Virus record (IMG/VR): IMGVR_UViG_3300050025_000126
Location: 43,277 to 107,276 of that record
Direction: 5' to 3' (one strand)
Length of the DNA: 64,000 nt
Source of the DNA: a virus
Of the stretch, positions 39,879 to 48,699 are shown one piece after another. Under the pieces are notes generated by a model that had not been told where the DNA came from, searched no databases, and saw only the letters and a list, made by a program, of their open reading frames with translations. Each line of letters begins with the position of its first letter. Within the stretch, counting starts at the first letter, position 1. The translations under genes were made by a program, and so were the position numbers.

Positions 39879-40331
39879 CTAAGCTGTCTGCTGCCTTACG
39901 ATAGCGTCTAGGTGGAATAAAATAGCTGCTACGATTTGGGTATCGTTCATTTTCTTTTCTTCTCGCCATTCTCTAATTGTCTTAGCTAGGCGTTCTTCCC
40001 TGGTCATGCCCGTATTGGCATCGATGTGTTCGGCTCTATCGTCCAACAGCACATCAAACATGGTTTTTTGACAAGTAACACCAAGCTCTTGGCCCAAATG
40101 CTTAACGCACCACTTCTTAACTGCCTTTGTAGCCGCTTCTACATCGGCCAGCTTAGTATACCTGGAATCAGGGCTAATGCGAGCCGTAAAAATCGTTATC
40201 TTGTCTCCATTAGCTAGCCAGGTCTTAACCTTCTTGAGCATTTCTGGGATTGGCTCACCAATATGTGTAGGACCTTCCCACACATCAAAATGCGCAAGAG
40301 TCCTATCTAGGTCTACAAATCGTTCTCTCAT
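39879..40331 (-). CDS. HAD-family phosphatase, possible polynucleotide 3'-phosphatase
   Basis: I choose the ATG at 40331 (150 residues, MRERFVDLDRTLAHFDVW); the longer frame lacks homology-like sequence. FVDLDRTL is HAD motif I (nucleophile Asp and acid Asp), ITIFTAR is motif II and FDVLLDDRAEH motif III/IV. The compact size and TAR motif resemble the phosphatase part of T4 Pnkp and stand-alone phage HAD proteins. With two RNA ligases downstream it may heal RNA ends, but a nucleotidase is also possible. Confidence 0.65.
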   Translation of the reverse strand: MRERFVDLDRTLAHFDVWEGPTHIGEPIPEMLKKVKTWLANGDKITIFTARISPDSRYTKLADVEAATKAVKKWCVKHLGQELGVTCQKTMFDVLLDDRAEHIDANTGMTREERLAKTIREWREEKKMNDTQIVAAILFHLDAIVRQQTA

Positions 40332-40339
40332 AATGCTCC

Positions 40340-40954
40340 TTAGAATGAAACAGACAGCTGCAAGCCTGCCCCAGGTTGCGATGTAGCCCACAGCCCTGCG
40401 TTTAGAGGCCCGATAATCTTTCTTTCGGCAAAGGCTCCCACAATCAATCCTGGGACGCCTGTAATCAATCCTGAGGCGTTGTAGCCATATCCTCCCAAGA
40501 CACCTACGCGCCAATTCTTAGAATTATTGATAACAACGGTTTTGGAGTGTTCTTCGGCTCGGTAGTCGTCCAGGACCTTTTTGATGTCGGTAAGTTGGGT
40601 AGTTTTGGTTTCGTTGGTGGTATCTGTGTGTTGCTGTGTGTCTATGTGGGAGTGGTCGGTTTCGGTCTCGATTTTTGTACCATCCGGTTTAATTGTAACC
40701 AACCTTACAACATCTCTGTCAACAAACTTGGTCTTGTCCTGTACTTGTTTTAACAGTTTATCAATATCTAGCTGCTGTACCACCTGGGTGCTTTCATGGT
40801 GGACTTCAACCACCTTGTCAACCGTTACGATCTTTGTGTGTTCAGGTGTAGTATATCTACCTCCAAGAAAAGCCAAAGCAGCGACAATTACAATAAAGAA
40901 CGGTCCCTTAACAAAACCCTTCCAGTCAATATTGCTCAAAGATGTAATATTCAT
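40340..40954 (-). CDS. Membrane-anchored coiled-coil protein with Gly-rich C-terminus
   Basis: A 204-residue protein. One N-terminal membrane helix (residues about 17-33, GPFFIVIVAALAFLGG) would leave the rest in the periplasm. Residues 40-140 are charged, helical and Thr/His-rich. The C-terminal 55 residues (WRVGVLGGYGYN ... GPLNAGLWATSQPGAGLQLSVSF) look beta-rich and outer-membrane-like. The layout recalls spanin-type or scaffold proteins bridging the envelope; unproven. It overlaps the repeat-module gene by one base. Confidence 0.55.
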   Translation of the reverse strand: MNITSLSNIDWKGFVKGPFFIVIVAALAFLGGRYTTPEHTKIVTVDKVVEVHHESTQVVQQLDIDKLLKQVQDKTKFVDRDVVRLVTIKPDGTKIETETDHSHIDTQQHTDTTNETKTTQLTDIKKVLDDYRAEEHSKTVVINNSKNWRVGVLGGYGYNASGLITGVPGLIVGAFAERKIIGPLNAGLWATSQPGAGLQLSVSF

Positions 40955-41715
40955 TAGCTAATCTTTCTGCGGTATTCAAAAGGCTTATTTTTACCAAGGT
41001 CAAACGTTCTAGGGGAGCCAGCACACTCACCTACATTACAAGACGGCAGCCATTCTCCCGTAGGAACATTAAAGCACTCGTCACCAGCTCTAATTTCTTC
41101 TCCCGCCTTGAGATAATGATATTCGCTCTTAATTGGCCGTCGATACTTACCAAGGGACCTTTCATCCATTTTCTCGTGTGTCCATGTTGTAAGCGACCAC
41201 TGACCGTGCCACAACAGCTCGTCCCCTAAGTTTTTCTGAATGTAATCGTCTACAGTCAGCATACGATATTGAACAACTGGCTTTTCGTTGACCGAAGCCT
41301 TAGCCTTCAATTCATTAATTTCCGCCATTGCGTTGGCTAATTGGTCTTTGAGGGTTGAGACCTCTTGCTTAAGCTCAAAAACCTGTCCGTTGAGGTAAGC
41401 TTCTGTGATTTTGTTATTCAGACTTGACAAAAAGTTATGGTCAACCTTCCTACGATAGCAGCCCTTGTCAGCCTGGAACTTTGACACAATCGCGTCAATG
41501 TTGCCATTCTTGCACTTTTCCCAGCGGCCACTGCTACAACAATTTTCAATAAAGACCTCGTCGCCTTCCTTGGTGAATTCTCCGGCTTGAAGGTAATAGT
41601 AATTCGGGTCTTCTTCTGCTACAAAGGAAGGGCTGTCCAATATAAACATTCGTGGGTCTGGAAGGCGAAGGGGCGAGTATCGATAGTAAATAGGGTCGTA
41701 GTAATGATAGTTCAT
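40954..41715 (-). CDS. GD-W-YRRK repeat-module protein (copy 3)
   Basis: A 253-residue protein with three modules (about residues 38-92, 148-195 and 198-253): Y-Y-Y-L-Q-A-G-E..EGDE..W..YRRK, then VQYRML..GDELLWHGQW..YRRP, then YHYLKAGEEIRAGDE..W..YRRK. A helical linker (residues about 95-140, heptad-like) separates the first from the second and may dimerise. It also has a Tyr/Pro-rich N-terminus. Paralogue of the genes at 3232 and 6418, although 33 kb away. Function unknown. Confidence 0.7.
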   Translation of the reverse strand: MNYHYYDPIYYRYSPLRLPDPRMFILDSPSFVAEEDPNYYYLQAGEFTKEGDEVFIENCCSSGRWEKCKNGNIDAIVSKFQADKGCYRRKVDHNFLSSLNNKITEAYLNGQVFELKQEVSTLKDQLANAMAEINELKAKASVNEKPVVQYRMLTVDDYIQKNLGDELLWHGQWSLTTWTHEKMDERSLGKYRRPIKSEYHYLKAGEEIRAGDECFNVPTGEWLPSCNVGECAGSPRTFDLGKNKPFEYRRKIS

Positions 41716-41718
41716 GTG

Positions 41719-42291
41719 TTATTTCTTTCCTTTACGTTTCTTTGTTTGTCCAAGTATTCCATCCGCTAGCCCGTAGCCACAAGCTACGTTCGCGTCCATA
41801 TAAGTCTCATTATTGCCCAAATTCTTTACCTTGTCAACCGTTAGTTCACTTTTTTCTGCTAATTTTTCGTAGTACATATTCGTCAAAAAGTTTTCTTCCT
41901 TTAACGCAACGTTTATCTTGTCCAGGGGGCCGGTGTAAGAGGCTGTACCGTCGTGTATCATAAAACGGCAATTTGGAGAAAGCAATCGAGTATCACAGGC
42001 TTGTAAAACTAACGCAGCGATAGACATACATTGACCGTAAGCCTGGCCAATCACCTTGGAGCGCGTTAAACAAATTGCGTCATAGATTGTCCACCCAGCC
42101 GCTTCTTCCCCGCCACCGCTACTAATTATCAATGTGATGTTGGCTTTCTTGGCTCGGTCTAACTTCCTTAAGGCTAATATTACCTGAGAAGCGGTGCTAC
42201 TGTCTATATCTCCAAACAAAAAGATTTCTCTGGCATTCTCGTCCATCGCCACAGCTACAGTTTCTAATTCGGTTGCTCCACAGTGTGCCAT
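41719..42291 (-). CDS. ClpP-like serine protease
   Basis: A 190-residue ClpP/S14-fold protein: IFLFGDID, LIISSGGGEEAAGWTIYDAI, the nucleophile context GQCMSIAA (Ser90) and FMIHDG (His113). By alignment with E. coli ClpP the catalytic Asp position falls in NNETYMDA and reads Glu162. It could act as a protease subunit with a host or phage AAA partner, or as a maturation protease, though prohead proteases usually sit beside capsid genes rather than replication genes. Confidence 0.75.
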   Translation of the reverse strand: MAHCGATELETVAVAMDENAREIFLFGDIDSSTASQVILALRKLDRAKKANITLIISSGGGEEAAGWTIYDAICLTRSKVIGQAYGQCMSIAALVLQACDTRLLSPNCRFMIHDGTASYTGPLDKINVALKEENFLTNMYYEKLAEKSELTVDKVKNLGNNETYMDANVACGYGLADGILGQTKKRKGKK

Positions 42292-42299
42292 AGTACTCC

Positions 42300-43775
42300 T
42301 TACTCAATGTTAGAGATATCTGTGATATTCCGTTCCAAATTAACCCAATAAGGCAATTCGCCTTTCAAAGACTCCCACTTTTGCCCATTCTTGCTCAATT
42401 TACCAACAGAATAATAGGGGCTATAGGTATTGGTGTAAGTATGAAAAAAGGTCATCCCCGTATAGTAAAGCAATCCGCCGTCTAACCTGGACTTAACCGC
42501 CTTAATAAGAGTAGGACTGCCAACAGCCCTTGAATCCGCAGAAGTAACCCCTTCGACTTTAGACATCATAATACCGGTAGTGGCCGTTTTGAACAAATTA
42601 GACGCACCGTGAAAATCTTCCATCTCGGGAACGAGTCCTTGCGACCTACCAGACTTCTTTAAGTGAGCAACGCATATCACGGGGATTTTCAGGACCTGTG
42701 CCGTCTGTCTAACTCGTTTAATAAGAGCGGATAACTCGGCTACTTCGTTTCTTGCATCCAAATCAACGAAGTGAATGTGGTCTAATACAATTAGCCTAGA
42801 CTTTCCTTTTAGAGCATAGACAGCCCTATCAAAATCTTCCATATCGAAATCGGTCCTGGACCGGTAATAAGCATGGAGAGTTGAGTATTCCTCTTTGAAT
42901 AGCTTGTTAGCTCTATCACGATATGGGTCTAGTTCCTTTTTCAAGAAGTTCTGTCGCCATCGTTTATAGCTAATCATTCCGCGAGGAACGCCTTCGGGGT
43001 GGTCGTCTTTGTACCACTGCGCTATATATCCATACTTGAGACGTCGTGCTATTTCGTTTGGTTCTGCTTCTAGGGCGAAATAGTGTACAGGAAACTTCTT
43101 TTCCCTGGCTACTTCACTTGCTATTAGTTTAGCCATTTCGGTTTTACCAGCGCCCGAAGTAGCTCCCAATAGAATTACATCTGTAGGCAGAATCATACCT
43201 AATGAATCTTGCAAAAATGTACAACCCGCATAAGGGACAGACCATTTGGCGTCTTCGTCTCGCTCAGCTTCCTCTTCTAAGATACTATCCGCTACAGACC
43301 TAAAGCAATCTGCCCCCATTCCAGTAACGGCATCTATCCTTTGTAGGGCGAGGGCGTTCTTTTGCCATAGTTCAAAAGCCTCGGTGTAATTACTAGAATT
43401 GAATTTTTCGTTTAATTCTTTAATTCCTACGAATATTGTTCTTGCTTTTGCCCAATCGGCAAGTTTTTTCTCTAGTACGTCCCAGGGGTGGTGTTTCTTT
43501 GACTCGATGCATTTGGTTAATGCTCGCTGGGTGGCCCCCTTGATAAGGTCGTCTTTGATACTCTCTAAAAGCTCCTCTAGGCTATAGGGGGTTCTTTTGA
43601 AATGGTTCTTAAAGTCAACAAGTTTCTTATATGCTTCTGCTACTGGGGGTGAAGTAATCCAGGCTGCTGTAAATCCGACTTCATGCAGCATATCCCAAAC
43701 ACGTGGATGCTGCAATGCGTGACCTATTGCCGCTTGTTGCTGGGGTTCAGAGAGGTGAATTGGTAAATCTGACAC
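42300..43775 (-). CDS. dnaB: Replicative DNA helicase, DnaB family
   Basis: A 491-residue protein. The N-terminal 150 residues are the helical DnaB_N-type domain. The RecA-like motor has Walker A GATSGAGKT, YFALEAEPNEIARRL (H1a region), RLIVLDHIHFVD (Walker B/H2) and VICVAHLKKSGR (H3), with a G-S-N arginine-finger region GASNLFKTATTGIM. It should unwind DNA as a hexameric ring and work with the primase encoded just upstream (25 bases away). Part of the continuous replication operon 42.3-54 kb. Confidence 0.9.
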   Translation of the reverse strand: MSDLPIHLSEPQQQAAIGHALQHPRVWDMLHEVGFTAAWITSPPVAEAYKKLVDFKNHFKRTPYSLEELLESIKDDLIKGATQRALTKCIESKKHHPWDVLEKKLADWAKARTIFVGIKELNEKFNSSNYTEAFELWQKNALALQRIDAVTGMGADCFRSVADSILEEEAERDEDAKWSVPYAGCTFLQDSLGMILPTDVILLGATSGAGKTEMAKLIASEVAREKKFPVHYFALEAEPNEIARRLKYGYIAQWYKDDHPEGVPRGMISYKRWRQNFLKKELDPYRDRANKLFKEEYSTLHAYYRSRTDFDMEDFDRAVYALKGKSRLIVLDHIHFVDLDARNEVAELSALIKRVRQTAQVLKIPVICVAHLKKSGRSQGLVPEMEDFHGASNLFKTATTGIMMSKVEGVTSADSRAVGSPTLIKAVKSRLDGGLLYYTGMTFFHTYTNTYSPYYSVGKLSKNGQKWESLKGELPYWVNLERNITDISNIE

Positions 43776-43800
43776 TTCAAACCATTCTACGCCTTAGGCG

Positions 43801-44811
43801 TTAAAAAGTCAACGGCTTAAACCAAAGGTAAAGCTTACCTCTAACCATTCTTTCGCTACTTTGGATAGCCTTTAAAGCATCTTCCATTGAAAGCGACCCT
43901 AGGTCTACTTTCTCTTTGTCTGATTCTGGTAGATTAACGCGATAAAGTTCTACGTCATCGCCAAGTTTGTAAAGAAGCGAGTCTAGCTCAGTAAAGGCAT
44001 CCTGGTCAAGGCCTACATAGACTTTTTTTATGCCAGACCTAAGGAGAGTTGCTATGTGGGCGCTGCTGATTGATTTACCCATTGCGGCAATATTGCCTCC
44101 TGCGTAATGGGCTTTGATTGCGTCGATTGGCCCCTCGCATAAAACCGCCGATTCTACCCCTATCAATCTGTTAGCAAACATAAAAACTTTGTCCCTGGGC
44201 AAATTGGGGCTAGACCAGGTCTTAGGTTTTTCTTTTACCTCGTCATCTATCAAAAACCGGTTGGGGTCGATTGTCCTGTATTGCCAACCTAGAAGGTCCT
44301 CCCCAACATACACTGGGAAGGCCACAGCTCGATTCTGGGGCGAGTATCTAATCTGGTAGACGTTTGCTATGTCTAAGGGGATTCCTCGCTTCTGGAGGTA
44401 AATGGCGCCGTTTTGGGAACCTGAGTCATCTATGGGTAGGCAATGGTAGGGCCATGTAAGTACAGGTGGCTTAATAACTACCTCATCTTCAATTTCCTCC
44501 CCTTCCTCCAAAAAGTCTTTCATCACCAGCTCTACATAGCTGGCCCGTTCTTGCTCCGACCCATACAAACTCTCTTTAACTTGCTTTAGAGGCAAGTCCG
44601 TAAGCTCTATAATAGCATACTCGACATTACCACTAAACCCCTTATCAGTAACACACTTAAAGCACCTAAACCGACCATCTGATTTTCTGATATAGAGCTT
44701 GTCCTTACCTCCACACAAAGGACAGTTAAACATAAAGGACTGGGATGTTTCTTTGAATGATAATCCCAAGTCCTTTATGTACTGCGCCAATTTATTTGGC
44801 AGCAGCTTCAT
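43801..44811 (-). CDS. dnaG: DNA primase, DnaG-type
   Basis: A 336-residue protein: zinc-binding CPLCGGKDKLYIRKSDGRF..CFKC at residues about 31-56, an RNA polymerase-like domain with the TOPRIM motifs LCEGPIDAIKAHYAG and VYVGLDQDAF. It is shorter than bacterial DnaG (about 580) and lacks an obvious C-terminal helicase-binding domain. It makes RNA primers at the fork. One-base overlap with the RecA-like gene (TAATG type). Confidence 0.9.
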   Translation of the reverse strand: MKLLPNKLAQYIKDLGLSFKETSQSFMFNCPLCGGKDKLYIRKSDGRFRCFKCVTDKGFSGNVEYAIIELTDLPLKQVKESLYGSEQERASYVELVMKDFLEEGEEIEDEVVIKPPVLTWPYHCLPIDDSGSQNGAIYLQKRGIPLDIANVYQIRYSPQNRAVAFPVYVGEDLLGWQYRTIDPNRFLIDDEVKEKPKTWSSPNLPRDKVFMFANRLIGVESAVLCEGPIDAIKAHYAGGNIAAMGKSISSAHIATLLRSGIKKVYVGLDQDAFTELDSLLYKLGDDVELYRVNLPESDKEKVDLGSLSMEDALKAIQSSERMVRGKLYLWFKPLTF

Positions 44812-45950
44812 TACTCTACTTCGTCTTCGGGAGAGTCTTCACCTTCAAATGGGTCAGCAGGCAAAACAACTGTTCCGGTCGTTTTCTCTCGCTCAATTAG
44901 TCCAGCTAATACAATCTTTTGTAGGTCTGGGCGTGTAGCCAAAGCGTTCAATGTAGCTGGCTTGCCTGTGAATTCTTCTGAACCGATTTTGTAGGTTAGC
45001 TTGTTAGGACGTTCGATAATGCCCCAGTTCTTACCAAGCTTGAACACTTCTTCGTGTTGATTGACAAACCCCTTGGTGTAGTCAAAGGTCGCTTCCGATT
45101 GCCGGTTAGCAGGGCCAAGGGTGTTCCCACCCATAAAGAATCGAATCTTATGGCCAGTACGTTCGGCGTTATCTTTACCTTCAGACATATCCAGCTTGGT
45201 TTCGTCTACTAGTTTGTTTTCTAGTTCGTCTACGTTACCAGTCTTAGTTACGTTACGCTCCACGTTAAGAATGAATTCGCAGAGATGCTTTACCGCCATT
45301 GCAGCAGCTGGCTTCTTCTTGTTGCCACGCATAATTTCTGCTTGGTCCATTTCATCTCGGGCATGAGCAGTGAGGTACAAATGGATACGCTGCTTAAACA
45401 ACATTTCACGAATCGATTGTAAACCAATTTGCAAAGTCATGGCGTGGTCGCCAATTTGGAAGTTAGAGACGGACTTCTGAACAGCTGTCCTACGACCCAT
45501 AAGCATTGAAATTGAATCAATGCCCATTAGCTTAACGTTGCCACCTTGCTGAATAATATCCATGACGTCATTATTAATAACGTCGAACACCTTTTCAGGC
45601 TTGTTGGTTTGGAATACGATATAACGGTCTAGATCAATTCCATAGGCAGCAGCATGAGCTTCGTCGAGCTGGCCATCGTCACGGAATTCTGTGTCAAACT
45701 TAATCGCAATTGAGTCTTTCCACTTTTGATGCATCTGGCCAACTAAGTCATAGAACAGTACAGACTTCCCAGCCTTTTGTTCTCCCCAAGCCAAAGTCGT
45801 ATACCCCAAAGGAATACCGTGATTCTTTCCCCACAACCAGTTAACCCCAGGGCTAGAAGACCTAATTAGATTGTCTGGCGCCCAAACATCGAATCGTTCC
45901 GTAACTGCGTTTTCAAGCTTCCGTAATTTCGCTGCAAATTTATTGGCCAA
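44811..45950 (-). CDS. RecA/UvsX-like recombinase
   Basis: A 379-residue protein. Walker A is GEQKAGKS, Walker B LMGIDSISML, and the L1/L2 region carries RAMTLQIGLQ-like and AVKHLCEFIL segments. The start is TTG at 45950, preceded by GGGGAT; no ATG fits the conserved N-terminus. It is closest in layout to RecA/UvsX proteins of phages that promote strand exchange in replication and repair. The C-terminus is acidic (EGEDSPEDEVE), as in RecA. Confidence 0.8.
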   Translation of the reverse strand: MANKFAAKLRKLENAVTERFDVWAPDNLIRSSSPGVNWLWGKNHGIPLGYTTLAWGEQKAGKSVLFYDLVGQMHQKWKDSIAIKFDTEFRDDGQLDEAHAAAYGIDLDRYIVFQTNKPEKVFDVINNDVMDIIQQGGNVKLMGIDSISMLMGRRTAVQKSVSNFQIGDHAMTLQIGLQSIREMLFKQRIHLYLTAHARDEMDQAEIMRGNKKKPAAAMAVKHLCEFILNVERNVTKTGNVDELENKLVDETKLDMSEGKDNAERTGHKIRFFMGGNTLGPANRQSEATFDYTKGFVNQHEEVFKLGKNWGIIERPNKLTYKIGSEEFTGKPATLNALATRPDLQKIVLAGLIEREKTTGTVVLPADPFEGEDSPEDEVE

Positions 45951-45959
45951 TTGTATCCC

Positions 45960-46034
45960 CTATCGTAATAGTAAAAGTGTAAACAGTAACCCAGCTAGAA
46001 TAATAGCTCCAACAATTTCGGTCCAGGTTCTCAT
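45960..46034 (-). CDS. 24-residue single-helix membrane microprotein
   Basis: ATG 46034 overlaps the TGA of the upstream gene (ATGA), stop TAG at 45960. MRTWTEIVGAIILAGLLF then six residues gives one transmembrane helix. The tight coupling on both sides supports it as a real gene. Function unknown. Confidence 0.55.
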   Translation of the reverse strand: MRTWTEIVGAIILAGLLFTLLLLR

Positions 46035-46606
46035 TTTGCTCCAAATCCTGGTGGTAGGGGGTCTGAGTCTTGTTCTACTTGTTTTTGTGTTGGTGGAGGA
46101 GCAAACGATTGTGGCTTATTTGCGTCCCCATAATGTTGCCCAGGTAGACTTGGGCCTGTTACCAACTTCTTAACGCTGTTGTAAGCGTTGTAGAAGGCTT
46201 CCATTTTACCCCTTAGCGTGTCCAAAATAAAGGAAATTTCGTCTAACCGGTCTTTTGTTGCCTGAACTGTAGGGTCTTTCTGTACAAAGGCAGCTCTTAA
46301 ATCGGCACTGGCTTTGGTATGGCCAAGTTTTTGTAGAGCCTCTTCGGTACAAGCAAGCTTGGCGTCTGCAATAGCGTTCTTGTGGTGATTGTCGGCAATA
46401 TTCTTTTGGTAGGTTAACTGGGTAACAGACCTGTTGAGTTTAAGCCACACCGCATTAAACGTTGATAACATCTCTGGCGCCGTAAACTGATTTACAATTG
46501 CAACATCTTGAAGCCTTAATTCAGCCTGTACAATTTCCTCAATGTTGATAACAATTTTGTTCTTGCCATCTCCAGTAGGAACTAGATAGTTTGTTTCTTC
46601 GGTCAA
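46031..46606 (-). CDS. Hypothetical replication-region protein
   Basis: A 191-residue protein, helical in residues 20-145 (probable coiled coil), with a Pro/Gln-rich tail ending LPPGFGAK. The ending echoes the LPAGFGD near the N-terminus of the single-strand binding protein encoded upstream. Placed between recombinase and SSB genes, it could be a recombination mediator or SSB partner, but no UvsY-type similarity is evident. Confidence 0.5.
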   Translation of the reverse strand: MTEETNYLVPTGDGKNKIVINIEEIVQAELRLQDVAIVNQFTAPEMLSTFNAVWLKLNRSVTQLTYQKNIADNHHKNAIADAKLACTEEALQKLGHTKASADLRAAFVQKDPTVQATKDRLDEISFILDTLRGKMEAFYNAYNSVKKLVTGPSLPGQHYGDANKPQSFAPPPTQKQVEQDSDPLPPGFGAK

Positions 46607-46672
46607 GATACCTCCAAAAAGAAAAGCTAGCCAGAGACGAAAGGAGCACCGCCCCTGGCTAGCACGAACAGT

Positions 46673-47704
46673 TTACGTCCAGAGGTCGTCGAAGTTTTCT
46701 GGAGCCGGTGGGGCCTTGGGCTCTTCCTTGGGAGCCTCGACCTTTGCGGGTTCAACTTTCGGTGTCTCTGTAGGTGTTACAACTACACTCTTCTTGGACT
46801 CGCCCGGTGTTGCAGACTCTCCCGTAGCTACCCCACCCGTGTAATCAACATCGTCAACCGGAGCCGCCTTCTTCTTTTCGACTTCTAGAATGAGGTCTAC
46901 TTCCTTGGGGTCTGGACTGCCCTTGCCAGCCTTATCTAGAGCCACCAGGGCGTTGATTTGCTCAACTGTAATACGGTTCTGCTCCCGTAGGTCCTTAAGG
47001 TCAGGAATGCGTCCTGCGGCTTCCATAAGCTGTTCGTCTGAAATACGATGGATATCCTTGATTTCGGAACCGTCGGCTTGAGTAATGCGGTTAACCACTG
47101 CCTTGTCAGAAGTAGGAGAGGCCTTGCCAGTACGAGTGAACTTGAACCAGACACCCTTACGACCAGCAGGCTTGATAAGCTCTGTAGTACCAGGGTAGGT
47201 TTGTGTTCGTAATTGACGCATCTCTTCCTTAAGGCTCTTAACGAAATTGTAAGGAGCTACAAAGATACCAAACTGCCCTTGCTTATTAATGCAAGGAATA
47301 CGGAACTTACCATCTAGACCGTGGTCATCCTTCCAGGCCTGAAGCTTCTTACCCATTTCTGAATTAGGGTCAGTTGCCTTAATCTTTTCAATAAAAGAGT
47401 TGCGATATGTACAAGCAGGGCACTCCGTTGTAATCATCCCGTAATTCTTCTCTTGAATACAAAGGAATGGGTGATAGGCCTTCTTGGAAGGGTCTTTGTC
47501 GTTGATACCATTCCAGCCATAGTGAAGAGCCCAGTACAGCCCGAAATCATCAAGCTGCAACAGAGACTTCATCATAGGAAGGACTCGTAGGATATGCTCA
47601 TCTACTTCACCGTCCTTGATGTTCTTGAACTTCCAGATTTCATACTTTTGCGACATACCACTTGGGTCGCCAAATCCTGCGGGCAATTCGTTGTCATTAC
47701 TCAT
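46673..47704 (-). CDS. Single-stranded DNA-binding protein (gp32-like)
   Basis: A 343-residue protein. The core (residues about 20-200) has the aromatic- and Cys-containing pattern of phage SSBs of the gp32 type (HPFLCIQEKNYG ... CPACTYRNSF), where a CxxC pair may help bind zinc. The C-terminal 60 residues are Pro/Glu/Lys-rich and end in the acidic tip ENFDDLWT, the usual protein-docking tail. It coats single strands and recruits recombination and replication proteins. One base separates it from the next gene. Confidence 0.75.
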   Translation of the reverse strand: MSNDNELPAGFGDPSGMSQKYEIWKFKNIKDGEVDEHILRVLPMMKSLLQLDDFGLYWALHYGWNGINDKDPSKKAYHPFLCIQEKNYGMITTECPACTYRNSFIEKIKATDPNSEMGKKLQAWKDDHGLDGKFRIPCINKQGQFGIFVAPYNFVKSLKEEMRQLRTQTYPGTTELIKPAGRKGVWFKFTRTGKASPTSDKAVVNRITQADGSEIKDIHRISDEQLMEAAGRIPDLKDLREQNRITVEQINALVALDKAGKGSPDPKEVDLILEVEKKKAAPVDDVDYTGGVATGESATPGESKKSVVVTPTETPKVEPAKVEAPKEEPKAPPAPENFDDLWT

Positions 47705-47705
47705 T

Positions 47706-47957
47706 CTACTTCTTCTCCTTTTTTACTTTCTTCTTTGGTTTTAGGTCTTCGACCTTTTCTTTTGCTTGATGGGCCTCTTCGCCCAGTTTGAATTCGGGGT
47801 ATTTATTGATAAGCTCTTCTGTCTTTAGTTTTACTAGAAAATCTTCTAAAAACGATTTAACGTCCTTTACAAATTCAATCCGTGCTCCGTAACTCATCTT
47901 CCCTAGTTCGTAAACAAAGGCGTAAATTCTGGGTTGCTCGTCGGTTACTTTATTCAT
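47706..47957 (-). CDS. Hypothetical protein with Lys-rich tail
   Basis: An 83-residue protein. Helical body (residues 10-60) and a C-terminus of mixed Lys/Glu repeats (KPKKKVKKEKK). It overlaps the gene upstream by 8 bases. No recognised family. Confidence 0.55.
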   Translation of the reverse strand: MNKVTDEQPRIYAFVYELGKMSYGARIEFVKDVKSFLEDFLVKLKTEELINKYPEFKLGEEAHQAKEKVEDLKPKKKVKKEKK

Positions 47958-48690
47958 CTGTGCTTTCTACTTGTACTGGCTTTTGGGCCTTAAACAACGC
48001 TACAATCTTTGCTGCCGTGGGTACAAACCCTACAGGTAGGACACAGTCTGAAGACCTACTAAAAAGTGTTGCAATTGCGTTTCGCTCTTCCATTGACCCA
48101 ACTCCAGTTACCATTACGGGGATTTGCTTAGAATCGATTTCATTCCGTACTATACCATCTACAAGGGTCTTAGTCAAGAGGTCAATGTTGGCTTGGTCCC
48201 CTACCCGACATTCACGAAGAATACTTCTAATGTGAGCTAGTGTAGCTGCTGCATCCTTACAGACAGCTTCACGGAACTTTGGAGACTCAATCTCCATATA
48301 GCCCAGGTCGGTAGCAATCTGAGAAATCTTCTGGACCATCAAGCTATATTGAGTAGTGCAAAAAAGACGGTCAGCACTATAGGAGGGCTCGACTAGATCA
48401 GTAATGGATTGATAAAGCTGTGCTGCGTCTAAAACCACTCCCTCGTTATCATTAAGGAACTTGGCCGTGCTTTCCATAGCCTCCTTGTCTCCACTTACAA
48501 ACAATCCAACCAAATTAGAAGGAATTACAATTGCCCTCATTTCGTCTAGGAGCCTGGGAAGCTTCTCCGACGCCTGGATAACTTGTATCTGTACCGCTGG
48601 CCTTTGACCATAAGGAACAGCTTCAATCTCCTGTGAGATGACTTGGTTTGTGTTCTCGATGTCCTTACTAACTTCTGCAATTGTTCTCAT
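47950..48690 (-). CDS. Hypothetical protein
   Basis: A 246-residue, mostly helical soluble protein within the replication operon. No Walker motif, zinc site or membrane helix. Cysteines are scattered rather than paired. Overlaps the gene downstream by 8 bases. Context suggests a replication or recombination accessory role; nothing in the sequence specifies it. Confidence 0.55.
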   Translation of the reverse strand: MRTIAEVSKDIENTNQVISQEIEAVPYGQRPAVQIQVIQASEKLPRLLDEMRAIVIPSNLVGLFVSGDKEAMESTAKFLNDNEGVVLDAAQLYQSITDLVEPSYSADRLFCTTQYSLMVQKISQIATDLGYMEIESPKFREAVCKDAAATLAHIRSILRECRVGDQANIDLLTKTLVDGIVRNEIDSKQIPVMVTGVGSMEERNAIATLFSRSSDCVLPVGFVPTAAKIVALFKAQKPVQVESTDE

Positions 48691-48699
48691 AAATCTCCT

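Noticed and set aside
39700-39969. 89-residue version of the small gene at 39700
   Set aside because: Would overlap the HAD phosphatase gene by 91 bases; ATG 39876 sits two bases after its stop and is more likely.
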